Made by a program: the position numbers and the translations under genes. 64,000 nucleotides of DNA from positions 21,082,501 to 21,146,500 of the forward strand of contig NC_135241.1 of assembly GCF_947623445.1 (NCBI RefSeq), in the 5' to 3' direction. The notes under the pieces are model-generated. The model did not search any database and had not been told where the DNA came from. It saw only the letters and a list, made by a program, of their open reading frames with translations. The stretch's first letter is position 1. Every line of letters begins with the position of its first letter. Source of the DNA: Clavelina lepadiformis (Eukaryota; Chordata; Ascidiacea; Aplousobranchia; Clavelinidae). Shown piece after piece: positions 22,071 through 35,809 of the stretch.

Positions 22071-25000
22071 ATGGAGAGACGTGCTAACCAAGCACCAGCA
22101 TTTATTCATCCTTCACGTGCCCATTTGTTTCAAAAATCGACGCTCACTGACGCTGGTGGAAGCTATGCTAAGCCTGGATCAGTTAAGGTGCGTTTCTTGA
22201 AGCTCATCTTTTAAAATGCATTTTTTCATGATCTGAGGATCTACATCATGTATACAAAAGATAACTAAGTGTAATTTATTTTACTATGGTAGCTTTATTA
22301 AATCAATTCTTTAATAACACACTGTTTGCATAGTATGTGTAAAAACGGTCGTTGATATGCTTGACTTAACTTGATTCAATGTAGATTCAAATTCCATAGC
22401 CCACTGGTACTGTTACTATTTTGTTAGTCAAATAATTCACACATAGTTTCCAATTTTTGTTGCAGTGCAGATGGCTTTCTTCCTAGTTTGAAATTTGATT
22501 TATGTAAAACTTTTGTTTAGATTCAACATGTTTCTCGAACTTGGAACAATCGACGGGACAGAGCTCGAGAAACTCAGTCTGAAGATGAACTTTTAGTTTT
22601 TGGCTATGCCTGCAAAATTTTTCCACCAAATGAACAGTCTGCTGCTATAGCAAAAAATCGTCATCTTATAAAGTGGAATGAAGACAACGAACTTAATCTG
22701 CTAATTGACAGGTTTGTGGTGCTTTGATGCCAGTAATGTATCTGTTTCATGCGCTTTTCTGTGTGCTCGCTTGTCGGGCCTTGTTATGTATGAGAAGTCA
22801 TCAAATTTTGACCGGATCTGCAATAAAATTTGGAATAAAGGAAACATCATGCTACGGTAAGTGTAAAGGTTAATGGTCTGTTCGTTTGATCCGTTTACAA
22901 GTGTACCTGATGCAACAATACAATGAAAGTAAGTCAGCAGAACTGAAGTCGATTTATACAAGTTTTAAATTGTTGGTGAAATTAATAGAAGTTTGTATAA
23001 AAAGAAAAGAAACATTGCATTTAATTATGTGAAATGAATTTCAATATTACCTTATATAAAATATTGTGTGTACGGTATCAATTTTCATAATATCTTCTTC
23101 ACACCTATATCACCTTGACAAAACTCTTTTAATCGGCCATTCACACATCAACTTCATATCTTTACACAGGCAAACAGTTTTAAATACATTATAACTATAT
23201 TACATTTGTGACTTTTTTCACAAGCATACATTAAAGATGTAACATTAGAAATATTTACATTTCTACATAAATCAACAGTTTATTAGTCTTTCCGTAAACA
23301 TTTGTACGTTATTTGTTAGTCTTTTGGTTATTTACTTGGCCTCAAAAGTTGGCTTAAGTAGGATGAAGGTAAAATGTATCAACAAAGTGTATAAAAAGTG
23401 CTAATTTTGTACTTTGGTAAGTATCTGCAGTTACCAAGTTTAATGATTTTGTACTAACTGTGACTATTTTTTTGTTTTTTGGTGTTTGTTCTGTGCCATG
23501 GCTGACATCAGATATGACTGTCGCGCTTCATTGCACAACTTATCCGAATTTGATGGAGACTCCTGGAATAAAGATTACAAGGTTTGTCAGTGTAGCTGAG
23601 AATTTCTGATTTTGATTTTTTTTCCAATTATAACTGTTCATTTGAAAATATTTTCACCAAACTCATTGAAGTTTGGGGTGAGCTGTACAACTAAGTTTGG
23701 CAACAGAGTTAAGGGAATGCTACAGTATATTCCAATTAACGATTAGAAATTATTCTCATGGTGACTGATATGACTTAATTTGAACCAGTATGATACTTGT
23801 ACAATGCTTTTCATTTGATCCAATCTTCTGTTATATTGTTTCTGCAAAGTCATTAAAATGAAGCCTGAAAATGTATCAGAAGAATTGTTTAAATACTCAG
23901 TCAATAAGTAAAGGAGAACATTTTGTCTTGATCTCGATGTGGTTATAAGTTAAGTTTCATGTTGAAAGATCTGATTAAGGCCAGTGCTCATTCCTGGAAT
24001 ACGAATGAAGTGAAGCATTGTGTTAAGTACCTTGCTCCATGCAAGTCATATGTTAGTCAAAATTGATTTCTTTCAATAACGTTGTCAATCAAACATTTTT
24101 TTCAACTGCCAATTCTGCTTAAGTATATTTATAATTATGTAAATAATGTGAATTAATTTTGTCCGAAAGCACCTTGTTATTATATAGCATCAATGAGGCA
24201 TTCAAAAACATTCCAATAACCCACCTGTTCACTTCATGTGAAAGTATTGTAGTGTTTTAGTGAAATGTGTGGACTTTCATTAAGCTTTCAGAGGAAGAAT
24301 CCAAGCTCGAAGAACATATAAATGAAGAGCGTTATCGTGCCATCTATGTAGAGGAGCTTGAAGAAAATATAAGACAAGGTATTAGAAGCAATTTCCGTGT
24401 TGTGTTTTTCTTGGTATGCCTATATGTATGCTAAGAATTAGATTCGTAGTTTTACCGAAAACCTGACATATGTCCTGCAGAGGAAGAGCTAAAGAGGTTG
24501 CACGCTTCCATTGCTGGAAATGAGCAAGAGAATTTTGGAGAAGTCGCCTACAGCTACGACGAACAACATCAGCAGGAGGATCAGTATGATCCTTGTGATC
24601 CCACCAATGATGAGGAGGAGATCCACAAACCTTTTATTGCTCCAAACTGTCTTGCAGTTCCAAACGAAATGGAAATAGTAAACACCTTCTGACTATTGTT
24701 TTTCTCTTTTGTCTCTTGAGATACGATAATAAGCATGGGGATTAGTTGGAAATGTTAAAGCAATTTCGCCACGATTATTTTATTTTTTAGCCTCCTACAG
24801 AGAAGATGCACGCGATAATTGAGAAAACAGCAACATTTGTCAGCAAACAAGGAGCACAGATGGAAATTGTCTTGAAAGCAAAGCAAGCTAACAACACTCA
24901 GTTCCAATTTTTGCAGTTTGATCACTATTTAAACCCCTATTACAAACACATGGTAAACTTGGTTAAATATATTTAATAGATACATTTATTTATACAAAAT

Positions 25001-28000
25001 TGCATTGAGTAATGTCTGAAAAAGAAAACAGTACGAGTAGAGTCATCACATGTGACTGAATAATGTACATTAAAGCCAACTGTAAAGGTACTTGATGATA
25101 TCAAAGCAAAAATGATTTTTCCCAACTCACAGGTCAAACGAATGAAGGAAGGAAAATACACTCCAGGGCAAGCACGAGAGGAAAAACAACAAAATTCTGA
25201 TGAAGTCAGTAGCACACCGCTCAAATTTAAACATCAAATAAGAGAGATATTTTCTTGATGTTTGTTTTGCAGGACACTGACTCCAGCGACGATGATGGCA
25301 ACTATTTACATCCCAGCTTGTTTGCTGCACCTCGCAAGAAAGATGAAGAAAAAGTGGAAGACAAAACAAAGGTATATGTTTGTTACGATTTCTTCTACAG
25401 TATGTTTGTGTAGTACACATTTGCTATCTATTGCACATAGTCATTTATTCAATTTATTATTTTGTAGTCCAGATTGCCTTTAAGTTCCAACAGAAGTTCC
25501 AGTTACGTTTTTTGCATTATTATTTATTATAATATGTTTTAAACTTTATGCTAGGCGATCAGGACAATTGATCCTGACCACCCTCTTGCCAAGTTAATTG
25601 AAAAGGGTCGACAGGCAAATGCAATCAAGCAGTACCAACAAATGGCCCAAGCAGTTTATGGTTATTACCAGCAACAGCAGAACACATCAAGTACAGGTAT
25701 TTAAAACGAGTTTGCGGCAACCCAATTAAAACTTGTTGTGGATCCAATTACTGGAATCATATTTAATCAAATCTGGTTGATTATAATATTTTTGTATATT
25801 ACAAATATAAAATCTGGTACTTATTCGAAAATGTTATACATGCTTTTTTGAACGTAAGAGATGACACAAGCATCTTCAAAACTGGTTGTCTTCAAATTTT
25901 TGTCAATTGATATCCACATGATTTGAATACAGTGCCTTCCACTGATAATTCACTCGGGAATGTTGAGCCACCTCCTCTTCCTACATTCATGTCAATGGAT
26001 GTTGATTACTCCTCGATGAACCAGATGTACGGCGGTGATTTCCAAGCCAACGCACCTCCACCACCTCCTGTAGAAGAAACTCCTCATGCAAACTCTTCTC
26101 TAGGATCTACTGGAAGCATGGGAATGGATTCATGGGCTGGAGGAGATATGTCCGGGATGACTCCCTTCATGGTACCTCCACCTCCAGATCTTCAGTCAGT
26201 GGTGGAGGAAATTGCACAGTAAGTTGTTTATATGAAACTGGTCATCATTACTTTTGAATCATTTTTCTTTGTATATTTTATAAAACATCTGAACAAACTT
26301 AAGAGTAATGGGTATTTAAAGGCACCAGGTAAAATAAACTCACAACCCAAGTGAAGTTTTATAAAACTGTAGATGTTTTCGAACTACGATATGACTTTTT
26401 AAAAGATTTTTTGCCAGATGAACAAATATGTCTTTCATCGTTAAATTTGCGCGTTTGTCTTATCTGTTCTTAGAAAAATTGCAGTGGGTGGAGATGAAAC
26501 AGAAAAAGCACTCGTTGCCGAAAGCAATCCAAAGTACTTATTTCTTCTTCCTTGGCATGAGCTACATCCTTACTATCAGTTTAGGAAAATGTCATGGAAA
26601 CAAGCCTTACATCCACCTCCACCCGTTGCAGAAAAAACCTCTGACACTGATAGCCAAGGTATAATGACAATAGGCAAGCCAAACAAAACCTCAACCAACC
26701 GAAGTATAAAGTATTTAGTTTTGACATCATATGTATCTTGTATGTTTTGTTAGACCACGAAGGGCCACCAGAAGATGATGCTGTTTCCGAAACCAAAGAG
26801 TTATCTCCACCTGGGGAAGAACCTGTAGTGAGTGTTACTGCTTCTTAGAACTTCATTAAACATTTACTGGGTTGAATAATGATAGTTCTATGTTCAACTT
26901 AAACAGCACAAAGTTTTTCTTAAATATAATAGACATCATTTAAATATCAACAAAAATTTCCGGACTTCTTTGTCTCATTTCCAGGAACAAGAAGATGATG
27001 ATGCTAAAGCTCTCCAAGCTGCAGCTCCAATATCCTTTTCTATAAAACCTCGGAAAGATGGAAGCAAGAAAGCGAAACCCATCTTGTCTTCCACCACCAG
27101 CTCCGTTCTTGGGGATGTTGATTCCGATGAGGGGGAGGCGGTTGAGGACACAGCAAACTCAGGTTGGTTGTTATTGTGCTGGTGACTTTCATTTTTGTGT
27201 TTTAAAAGTGCTCGATTTGGTGGATTGCTAACTGCCATTTTGAAAATGATTCTTTGCTTTTACATATGTACCATATACAATTGTACATAGTTTGAAAACG
27301 CTTAAATTTAATGTAAGTGGTTTTCATTTCTTTGCAAAGTTTCATCTTCTAAACCAGCTGTGGAAGAAAATGTTAAAACTAAAGCAGCAAGAAGAAGATT
27401 TTCGGACAAACCGCCAGATTCACTTCCTGTTAAAATTCAGATCAAATCAGGTAATGACAAGTGTTTGTTTTACTTTTGACATGACAATTTCAAGCTGTTT
27501 TAAAGTTTTAATTTTTTTCTTTAACCACTGTGAGCTGTAGGATGACCAAAACTGTATACGCTATACCATATTTTTAAAACATGGTTACTTCGCAAATCCG
27601 ACGCAACAAGATACACACACTGTGTCTAAGCACATGTGCAAGTGTGGCAGCCAAACCAGAGAAGTGTTATGTATGTTTATTTGCATGGCATTGCACTAGT
27701 TAATTTTCAAAAATATTTCGAAAAAAATAGACCATGCATCCTGCCCATTTGATTGATCGTTATCGGTGTATTTACTCTTCCTTCTGATTTGTTGGGCTCG
27801 TATGTGCCTGGCCCTGGTACTTTGGTGTGTGAGTTGTTAAACCGGGCCGTGGCTGATCTAAAACACGACGACATAGCGTAGCGGGTCACTGGCATGCAAG
27901 GGTTGTATGTCCCTGGTGGGGGTCCTTTCCGTTCGTAAAACCTGGTTGAAGCTAAGCGCGATGATTGACTCCTTAAAATAAAAACATCTTCAGTTCAAAG

Positions 28001-31000
28001 TTGTCCGTTAAGAAGTGGTGTATGCATAAATATTGAAATAAACGTCTTTGTATAATTAACAATGATAAAAAAATATCCTTTCACCTGAAGGCACTGGTCG
28101 TTTGTTTGGTTCCTTTTCTAACTGGCACCTCATTTGTGATATTATATTGCCAGGGTGGCACATTTGCATCTTTGTCCTTTACAATATTGCAATTTAATGA
28201 AAGCCGAAACAAGTGTACATTGTTGAATAAATCCAAATCATTGGGATAACTCAGTTCATACTCGATTATCAGCTACAATCTTTTAAAACTTTTTTGCATT
28301 TTCATTTTTCTAACCTGAAAACCAGATGGTATTCGTGATCTATCACAACTTTTGAAGGAGTACGTGGCTGGACGTCGCTTAATCTCTTGTATGAAGTCGT
28401 TATATTGATAAAGCCCAGGCATCAGGAATTCACCTTTGTGAGTGACACCTGGCTCTTTCCGCCGTCCTTGACCTGATTAAATGACACACAGGCCAGAAGA
28501 TTACTCTTCATGATAAGAGTTTCTTTTCATACTTTTTGCATATCTCGGTAATCTATTTTTGTCTCACAATGTTGTCAGAACCTTTGAACATCACTGTAGA
28601 GTCAGTGGTTCTCAACCGGGGTGCCGCGGCACCCTAAGGTGCCATTTACGTTTCGCAAGTTATTGCGCACTAATTAGTAGTCCAGGAAAATGGTTGCGAA
28701 AATTGTTTTTATTTAATGCAGAAACTTTTTGGTTTGACTGTGGGTGCCGCGAAGTCTTTTGGTTGTTTGCAGGGTGCCAAAAGCCAAAAAAGGTTGAGAA
28801 CCACTGAGTGTAGACTGTAGACCCTTTCTGAGTTACGGCCGCCATCTTGTTTGGGGTGGCAAGATTTGTTCGATCACCTATAGCCCTCTACTTAACAATG
28901 GAAATTGTCAACCTACTTTGATTCTTTTTTTAATTGCAAACGTTTTGGGCATCGGCTTGCAAGTATTTCGCTCAGGTTGGTAGCATATGCACAGTAAAGA
29001 ATAACTACCGAAAAACGGTTGCTTAGTTTTTATTTTACAGTGCTTTGAATCCTACGCATAGGTTTTGTTCGACATGACGTCTCGTTACATGGTCAGCATA
29101 GCATGTGAAATACATAAAAGTTTGCATGGCATTTGCGGCTCGTTATACATGTAATTTTGCCTTGAATTTCAAGCAAAGTATAAAAAATAGATTAGCGGTA
29201 AATATAAACTGAAATGAACACACGTCGCAGATACCACGCAAACCCTCATGCATTTCATGTTGCATGCTTCGCTGATCACGTATCTAGATATCATTATTAC
29301 ACAAAACCAAGGGATAGGATTCAAACCGTTGTAAAACATGAACTAGGAAACATATTTTCAATACTTTTTCTTTATCGTGTAAAGGAATTCATATGTTATT
29401 TACCTGAGTGAAATCGTTATATTCCGATGCCTAAAACGTCAGCTATCTAAAAAAGGATCAAAGTGGGTCGACAATTTCCATTGTTAAGTACGTAGAAGCG
29501 ATTGTGATCCCTATCTTGCCACCCAGACAGAAACTCGGAAAGGACCTGTTATCATCATGAATTAAATAATGTAAACCATTATAATGTTTTTTGCCATTAC
29601 TGGTAAAATTGTATGTTGCCGGTGTTGGATTCTTCCTTCCATCATTTACAAAATCCCTGTGTTCGTAATGGCCTGGCACTGGGGTTTCTTTTATAAATAC
29701 TCTCCACCACTCCCTATTTGACACTGTTTCCTCATAATCCTCACTTGGGTCCTTAAGAGAATTTTTAGGTGTTAAACTGTGTTGTAACATTTCGCACTTA
29801 TTGTTTATAGGCAAATATAGTCTGCAGTAGTATACATGTAACAATCGTCGTATAACATAGGATAGAAGAAAGCTTTTCTTGAAATCGTAACAAGTTGTTG
29901 CTCATATACCTTTCTTCCTCTTGCATATGCTGAATACACCCGAGATTGAAGTAGATTTTCAATCCTTGTTGGCTGCTTAAACTTGACACAGCTTTTCTTT
30001 TTCATTTGTCCAGTACTTCTTCTTGAAAACAGTCTGATTTGTCTGCTGTCATACATTGCACTATTTTCATTGGAGATCAGTTGTCTGCTCCCGGTGTATA
30101 TTTGAAGGATGGGTTTCACACAAGTCATTTTGATGCATTAACTGCATACCACTTCTTGTAAAATGGCCAAAAGGCTTGAAAATTTAATTTTTGCCACAAT
30201 TTGATGATAATAGTGTGTGTGATGTCATAATAAACATATTGTATTCAGTACACATCAGGGTGAAATGCTTATTAAAGCTTCAGTCAATGCTACAGTTTAC
30301 TTACAGCAGAAACAGGTGTGGTGATAAAAACTACATGAAATGTTTTAGTCCTTCAGCTTTATATGTCCGCTCTATGCTTCACCACCATTGGGTTTATGAT
30401 GTCATAAAGGCACTACTTTGATTTCTAAGAAAAGTTAAAAAGAGCTTAACCCTACAAACTTTTTTCTTCTTATCCATGCAGTGATATGTTTTCTTAAAAC
30501 AAAATGATTTTCACAGTTTCTCAGCCTACAATTGATGTGATCAAGCCCAAAGTTCCCACTTCTCAGACTGCTGTTGAATCAACCGAGCCCAAAGACGCAC
30601 TTTCTTCATCAAAGATGCCGCAAGTCCAGGTGATAAAAGCTACTGCCAAGCTGACGCCGACACCATCCAACTTCACTGCAGTGACGCCAACCGGAGAGTC
30701 TGCTTCGATTTCTGATCTTAGACAGAAGCAAGCCGCTCGTCGTCAGAAGGCTCTGCTGTTCTTGAAAGCTAAGCAGGAGCAGGTAACATACGTATTTAAA
30801 TAGCTTTTGCCATGTTTGCTAGTTACAGCTTCTGTTGGACAAAGGTCGGAAAACCGAGGCTATAATCAAGTCAATGTAGGAATAACACTGAGTCCCTTAT
30901 TCTATTTATTCAAATTAGCAAAGAATTAAGTCTATGCCGACAATACATTTAGGGAATTTTCATCCACAAAAACAAGAAAGGAAGATAATGTTTAGTTGTA

Positions 31001-34000
31001 GTAGTATTAAAGCATGTATTGTTGAAAGGTTAAATTCTTTGATTAAAGTATTGGTGTTGTCCTCGTGAAGCTAACTCATAAGGGTGAAACATCGGCAGAA
31101 ACTAAATAATTTTCTTTTCTTGAGAAGAACTTTTGTATCACTGGACTTGATCTCATTTCAACCTTAGTTCCTCATTTCCATCTTACGTTGGCAATTTTCA
31201 TTATTTTCGATGAGTCATAATGAGCATACGACGTGTTGTTTGCAATATACAGGAGGCTGCTAAAGCTAAGGCAGCTGAAAAATTAGTGGAAGAGAAGAAA
31301 GATGTTGCCGTTGCTTTTGAAGACATCTTTGATCTTTCGGAGGCGGATACATCAGCTTCTGCTCGTGCCAAAGACCAAAATCCTCCAACAATCCAGGTAT
31401 CATATATAATCTACAAATGAAAAGATATCGAAAAAAAGTAGTACTGTTCGTATTATAGGTGTGTTGAATAACTCACCCAATCATGATACTCTTGTGGAGC
31501 ATATTGGCATAAGCCTCTAATTGACACGCGTAGTTATTTTTTATCACAAGCTCTCAGATATTTCCTAAGATCGCAATTTTTGCATTCAAAACAGAAAGTT
31601 CATGAACCCTCTCCACTGGCTGATACTTCTTCAAAGTCTTCCATTTCAAAACTTGAAGTTCTGCAGAAGCTTGCATCTGCATCCCCACCAAGATCTACTA
31701 CTCCTTTGTCATCATCAGGAAGGCAGAAAAGAAGGTGAGTCTTGATTATGTTTCTATGGATGTTGGATGGTTTTATTTTTGGGTGAATTTGTAAATGTGT
31801 CAAGTGTACTCAATCTAGTCGTAATTATAATTCAGGTAATTAGTTAGTGGATTTATTTATAAAGGTTTCAATTCATGTGATGTTAACCTAATTATCATAA
31901 TTGTACTTGAAAACCCTGGTAAAAGCATTATGTCTTGCTTACAGCCGATCACGCTCACAAAGTCGGTCACGGTTAAGTGACTCTCGTTATCATGAATCAG
32001 GAGATGTCCCTTCATCGTATGGCAAATCAAGGTACAGCAGTTGTGGTGTGAAATCCTTGATGCGTTAATGTTCGCATTCAGGAGCGGTTACAACTGAGAG
32101 CATAGTAGCATAATATCTACTGATTACTGTTACAGCGGTAACGCAGGTAAACGAATAACAGCATTACCGAAAGTATTTGATTTTAATATTTCAGACGCTC
32201 GTTGTCGCCACTAGATGGCGATGGCGATAAAGCAGTGCCAAGCGCATATCGATTTGAGAATATTGCTTCCGCTAGAGGGAGCAGGTCATCAAACAGCGAC
32301 AAGAAAAGGTTAGAAACATGACAACTGTTCTTTTCCACCAAATCGTATAAACTTTGAAACACTTTTTTGACGTATATGCAAAAATCCTACACATAATGAA
32401 TATCCACAAAATACTGCCTTATCAAACGGAAAGGAGTTCCATCTAGTATTGTTATTCAAAAGAAGCCGTGTACAAAGTTCATATATGTTCTGTGCGTAGG
32501 AATAGTCTGGAATTATCCCACAACGTAAAAATCGGCGTTTTTGCTTTTACGTCGCTTGTTCAGAATTGGCTTTAGAGTCGCTGGCCATCTAGAAATTGAT
32601 ATTGAAAGTCTGGTTATTATTCGTCTCCGGTACGATTGCTATTACATGATTGATTAAATACATTGGTCTTGAGATAAAGATAGGAAACCGTTCGATTAAA
32701 TTTAGTAACTGCTAATTTTCAATAGTTTAAAAATGAATTTGCAATCCAAACTTCGTCTGATTTGAAATCGATGTTTTTGTCTTCTTGCTTTTGTTTTATT
32801 TTGTATTTTCCATGGAGAAAAACGCATTCATAACTTTGCTATTTTAGTTTGCTTGTTAATTGTGTAGCAATGCTCATTATTACCGAGAAAAAGATGAACA
32901 TCGACAACGCGAAAGCAAGCGCAATTCGCATGATCGAAAGTCGGCTCGATCTAGCAAAGACAGGTGAGTGAAAATATATTTTTGTTTTTGTGGAGAAACT
33001 TGAAATGTGAAACCACTAATGCGTTAAAAGCATAAATAGTGAGTATTTTACTTTTCCTTGTGATGTGTGGCGTCCACCTTTATTTATTTTAAGAAAAAAA
33101 ATCCGCTTTTGCTTGAATTAATGAAATTACCAACTAACGCTTGTAGGCGTTCCCATAAACACAACGAGAGAAAAAAGAAACGAGAGAAAAAAAGAAAAAA
33201 GAAACGATCGAAGCGATCCAGGTGAGATGTGCAAGAAGCTTTAAGACTTTAAGTTTAAATAGAATAATTTTTCAATTTTCAATCAAACTTGGGCTGTTTT
33301 TCTGTTATCGACAGAAATATCTTTATCAAAGAGTAAACACGGGATTTTAAATAAATTACAAATTGTTGCGCAGCCATTATCAAAATTTTTTGCTGGTTTA
33401 ATCAGTGATTTTGCTCGAATGTTTTATTGAATTGATTAAACCTGCATCCAACTTAAACAATTTTCACGCCTCATTACCGCTTGAATCTTAATTTTTGTCG
33501 GTGACGTTCTAAAATCTCAGTACAATGTTTTATACTAAAAGTTCAAAGTAAAAATTTGTATAGCAGTCAAGGCGAAAAGTTTTAAATTTTCAAGATTGAA
33601 AATCTCTGTCTTAGTAATTAGTCTCCTGGGAGGAAGCGGAAAGTCTAATGTAAACAATCTGGATGCAAGCAAACAGAATTTGTCATGATTAATGGCTTAA
33701 AACTCCTATATCTGACAGAATACTTTTCCTGTTTTTCTGTCGCACCTGAAAATCAATTTCTTTCAAATACGAAGGCGTTTTAGACTTGGCAATGGCACAA
33801 TTCTTGGAATTTAGAAAATCAAATTTTCATACGTCGTTCGTTTACGTAGAAGAGAGGTTTCTGCGTCATATGCCCGTTATTTTAGATTTACTCAGTGACT
33901 TCATCCATAGTTTTCACTGTAGACTCTTAAAATGCTACAAAACTGCAACAGTAACTTTTACAATTTTTTATTTGATCGTGAAAGAAAACAGTGACGGGTT

Positions 34001-35809
34001 ACAAGTGAGTTGAGGCTGCGCCCGACGCAAGTTAATCCAACATCCGGGAATGCAATTTAAATTTTGCATTGATAGTGACGTCACATTTGCATGACATCAC
34101 ACTATTAACATCTGTCCGTTAACAGATGACATTGATAGCGGTTGATCGAGTGAAAGCATATTCATGTGTCTTTGACCTGGTCTTATTCTTCATCTCGGAA
34201 TCCATCTTAACACCTACGTGTAATTAGATGCTTTCACACGCTTCGAAATTGTCAATAGGCGATGTCCAGTATAGGACCCACTTGTCTTTGAAACTATCGA
34301 TCTGTCCGCTGTACGGTCACAGGTCACGGTGTTGTTTCGCGCGGTTATTAGGAATATTAATAATCCCATTAAAATTACATATTCGCGTTTTGCGCGTCGG
34401 GAATTTCTTCCATTTGTTCGTCAATTGATCGATTTCTCACTCTCTGATGTCACAATATCTTGCTGCTTGGAATGTTACGTAATTTTTGAAGGCACTTTTG
34501 ACTATACCAGTGTTATAAAGGTTGCTTATAACTGCTTTTCAAAGCAATAGTTTAAAAACACATAGCAAAGTTACAAATCGCATCGTCTATTTGTTCTTCG
34601 TGCATTACTAAAATCTTTGAAACTGCTCTCAAAAAATTTTCTTCATATGCGAATTTTCTGCTCTCATGGGTTAAACAAACCATTACTCTCATAAACTTTG
34701 GTGGTTTCTATCTTGTCCACGCAGATCGGCCCTGCATGGGCCATGTTGTCTTTTATTAACAGAAGAAAGAAGTATGCCAAAGTTAAAATTTGGTGGTGGC
34801 ATATTACGCGATATGAACGTCTTATTAAACTGGTTGTTTAAGGTGTTGAATTATTTTTTTTTTAAATCTGGTTATGGAAATTTTACCAACACGCTGTTGC
34901 TTTCGGGACAAATACTGCGAAGAAAGTTTAAAAGAAGTTTTTTGTTGGTCATTTCTGTGGGAACTATTGCCCGGTGTCTAATAAGCGCGTAAAAGAACTA
35001 CGGTAACAACTTGGTCAATAACGTCTTCAATTTTTGCAGCTCTTCTTCCGAACAGGAAGAAATGGGGAAAGAAGACGAAGCCAGCGATCATGACCAGGTC
35101 TGCTTTATTAGTTTTAAATACAAAATGTTTGAGTTGTTTTAACCCCAGTTATAACGTAACTAGGTCTCAATTAACGATTGCTTACGTAGTTTCATTCTAT
35201 ATTGAGGTTAAACGAAATATATTCACGTGCGAACAGTTTCATTACATGTGTATATTTTCGTCATACAGGGCGACGAAAAATCGAAGCAACGTTCTCTTGT
35301 CACGAATGGTAAGTGCTGTGGTGTTTGAGTGACATCGTGGCTTTTACGGGATTTCTCTCTGCTATTATGTGGCATGGTTTCATGTTTAACACAGTCGTGG
35401 TTCCTAAATAGCGCACGATGTTGCTACCATACGATTCACGATGATATTGCCCATGTACAGTGTTGCATGAAACTTTAATGACTAAAACATCTGTAATAAA
35501 TTACTGTCCGGTTTGTATTGACCCATCAGGGCCGGTTGTAAGTTCAAATGCAGCAGTAAAATAATCGAATTCACTAAAACGGCAATTTTCTGCTTAAACC
35601 TAACACCGCCAAGAGAGTATTTTGGTGTCGCATATCATCAGTACATGGCGTGTCATTTGTCGCAATACGATCTTAACATGTCAGAAGCTAAAGATGAATT
35701 GCTCCTTCACTCACCTCATAAATTTTTTTCGTTACATTTGCTAGGTGCTAACGCTGGCAGCGGATCGAACAGCGATGGACGCAGTGAGGGAGAAATCGTC
35801 AGTGATTAA
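22071..35809 (+). CDS. SFSWAP: Suppressor-of-white-apricot splicing regulator
   Basis: Nuclear SR-like regulator of alternative splicing, homologous to vertebrate SFSWAP and Drosophila su(w[a]). Twenty-four exons join in frame (22071-22187, 22521-22711, 23512-23581, 24285-24378, 24481-24677, 24791-24952, 25133-25204, 25273-25371, 25555-25696, 25933-26218, 26474-26658, 26754-26827, 26985-27162, 27340-27450, 30517-30782, 31253-31396, 31595-31734, 31945-32031, 32195-32308, 32868-32963, 33147-33221, 35040-35097, 35269-35308, 35745-35809) to give 1,020 residues. In order: the N-terminal SWAP domain ([29 protein letters not shown]), SURP module 1 (about 224-277, [19 protein letters not shown]), a low-complexity Pro/Met/Ser stretch, SURP module 2 (about 467-517, [15 protein letters not shown]), and an Arg/Ser- and Lys-rich tail ending GEIVSD. 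Fly su(w[a]) represses its own splicing; this gene shows no direct evidence of that. Intron 14 hosts an antisense gene. Confidence 0.95.
27707..30128 (-). CDS. STPG4: Sperm-tail PG-rich repeat protein, nested
   Basis: Lies wholly inside SFSWAP intron 14, on the other strand. Exons 29796-29601, 28472-28315, 28176-28085 and 27971-27707 join in perfect frame. They encode [23 protein letters not shown], an [20 protein letters not shown] segment followed by PATYSFK, a QYNI segment, and [23 protein letters not shown] and VPGPGTYEP. This is the repeat order of mammalian STPG4, including the MGxxHxLFF-like C-terminus (MGRMHGLFF). STPG4 is a testis-expressed protein; a role in germ cells or cilia is inferred from family only. 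An upstream exon 30128-29910 with an ATG and a phase-compatible donor is plausible, but its junction to 29796 has a poor pyrimidine tract; otherwise translation could start at the ATG at 29790. About 309 residues with that exon. Intron 2 (29600-28473) carries two inserted MITEs. Confidence 0.85.
28603..28806. mobile_element. hAT-type MITE
   Basis: Perfect 15-base inverted ends CAGTGGTTCTCAACC / GGTTGAGAACCACTG around 204 bp, with GGGTGCCGCGGCACC-like inner sequence. The ends resemble Charlie-type hAT termini. No clean 8-bp duplication is seen, so the insertion is old or rearranged. Lies in intron 2 of the nested STPG4-like gene. Confidence 0.8.
28817..29546. mobile_element. Foldback MITE with long inverted arms
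   Basis: The left arm begins ACCCTTTCTGAGTTACGG and continues through GGCAAGAT and TACTTAACAATGGAAATTG. The right arm is its reverse complement (about 29217-29546), so most of the element is one imperfect palindrome. A partial relative lies at 42152-42610. It abuts the hAT MITE on its left and ends about 55 bases from an STPG4 exon. Confidence 0.8.
32309..32867. other. SFSWAP intron 19
   Basis: Intronic sequence without recognised gene or repeat boundary. Confidence 0.5.
33222..35039. other. SFSWAP intron 21 (1.8 kb)
   Basis: The second longest intron of the gene. It has GTGACGTCAC at 34076-34085 and a short inverted pair around TTAACATCTG/CAGATG near 34107-34128. No nested gene is seen. 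Confidence 0.5.

Noticed and set aside
28595..28814. 8-bp target duplication for the hAT MITE at 28603-28806
   Set aside because: Flanking octamers TGTAGAGT and AGTGTAGA do not match at fixed positions; the terminal repeats are clear but the duplication is not.
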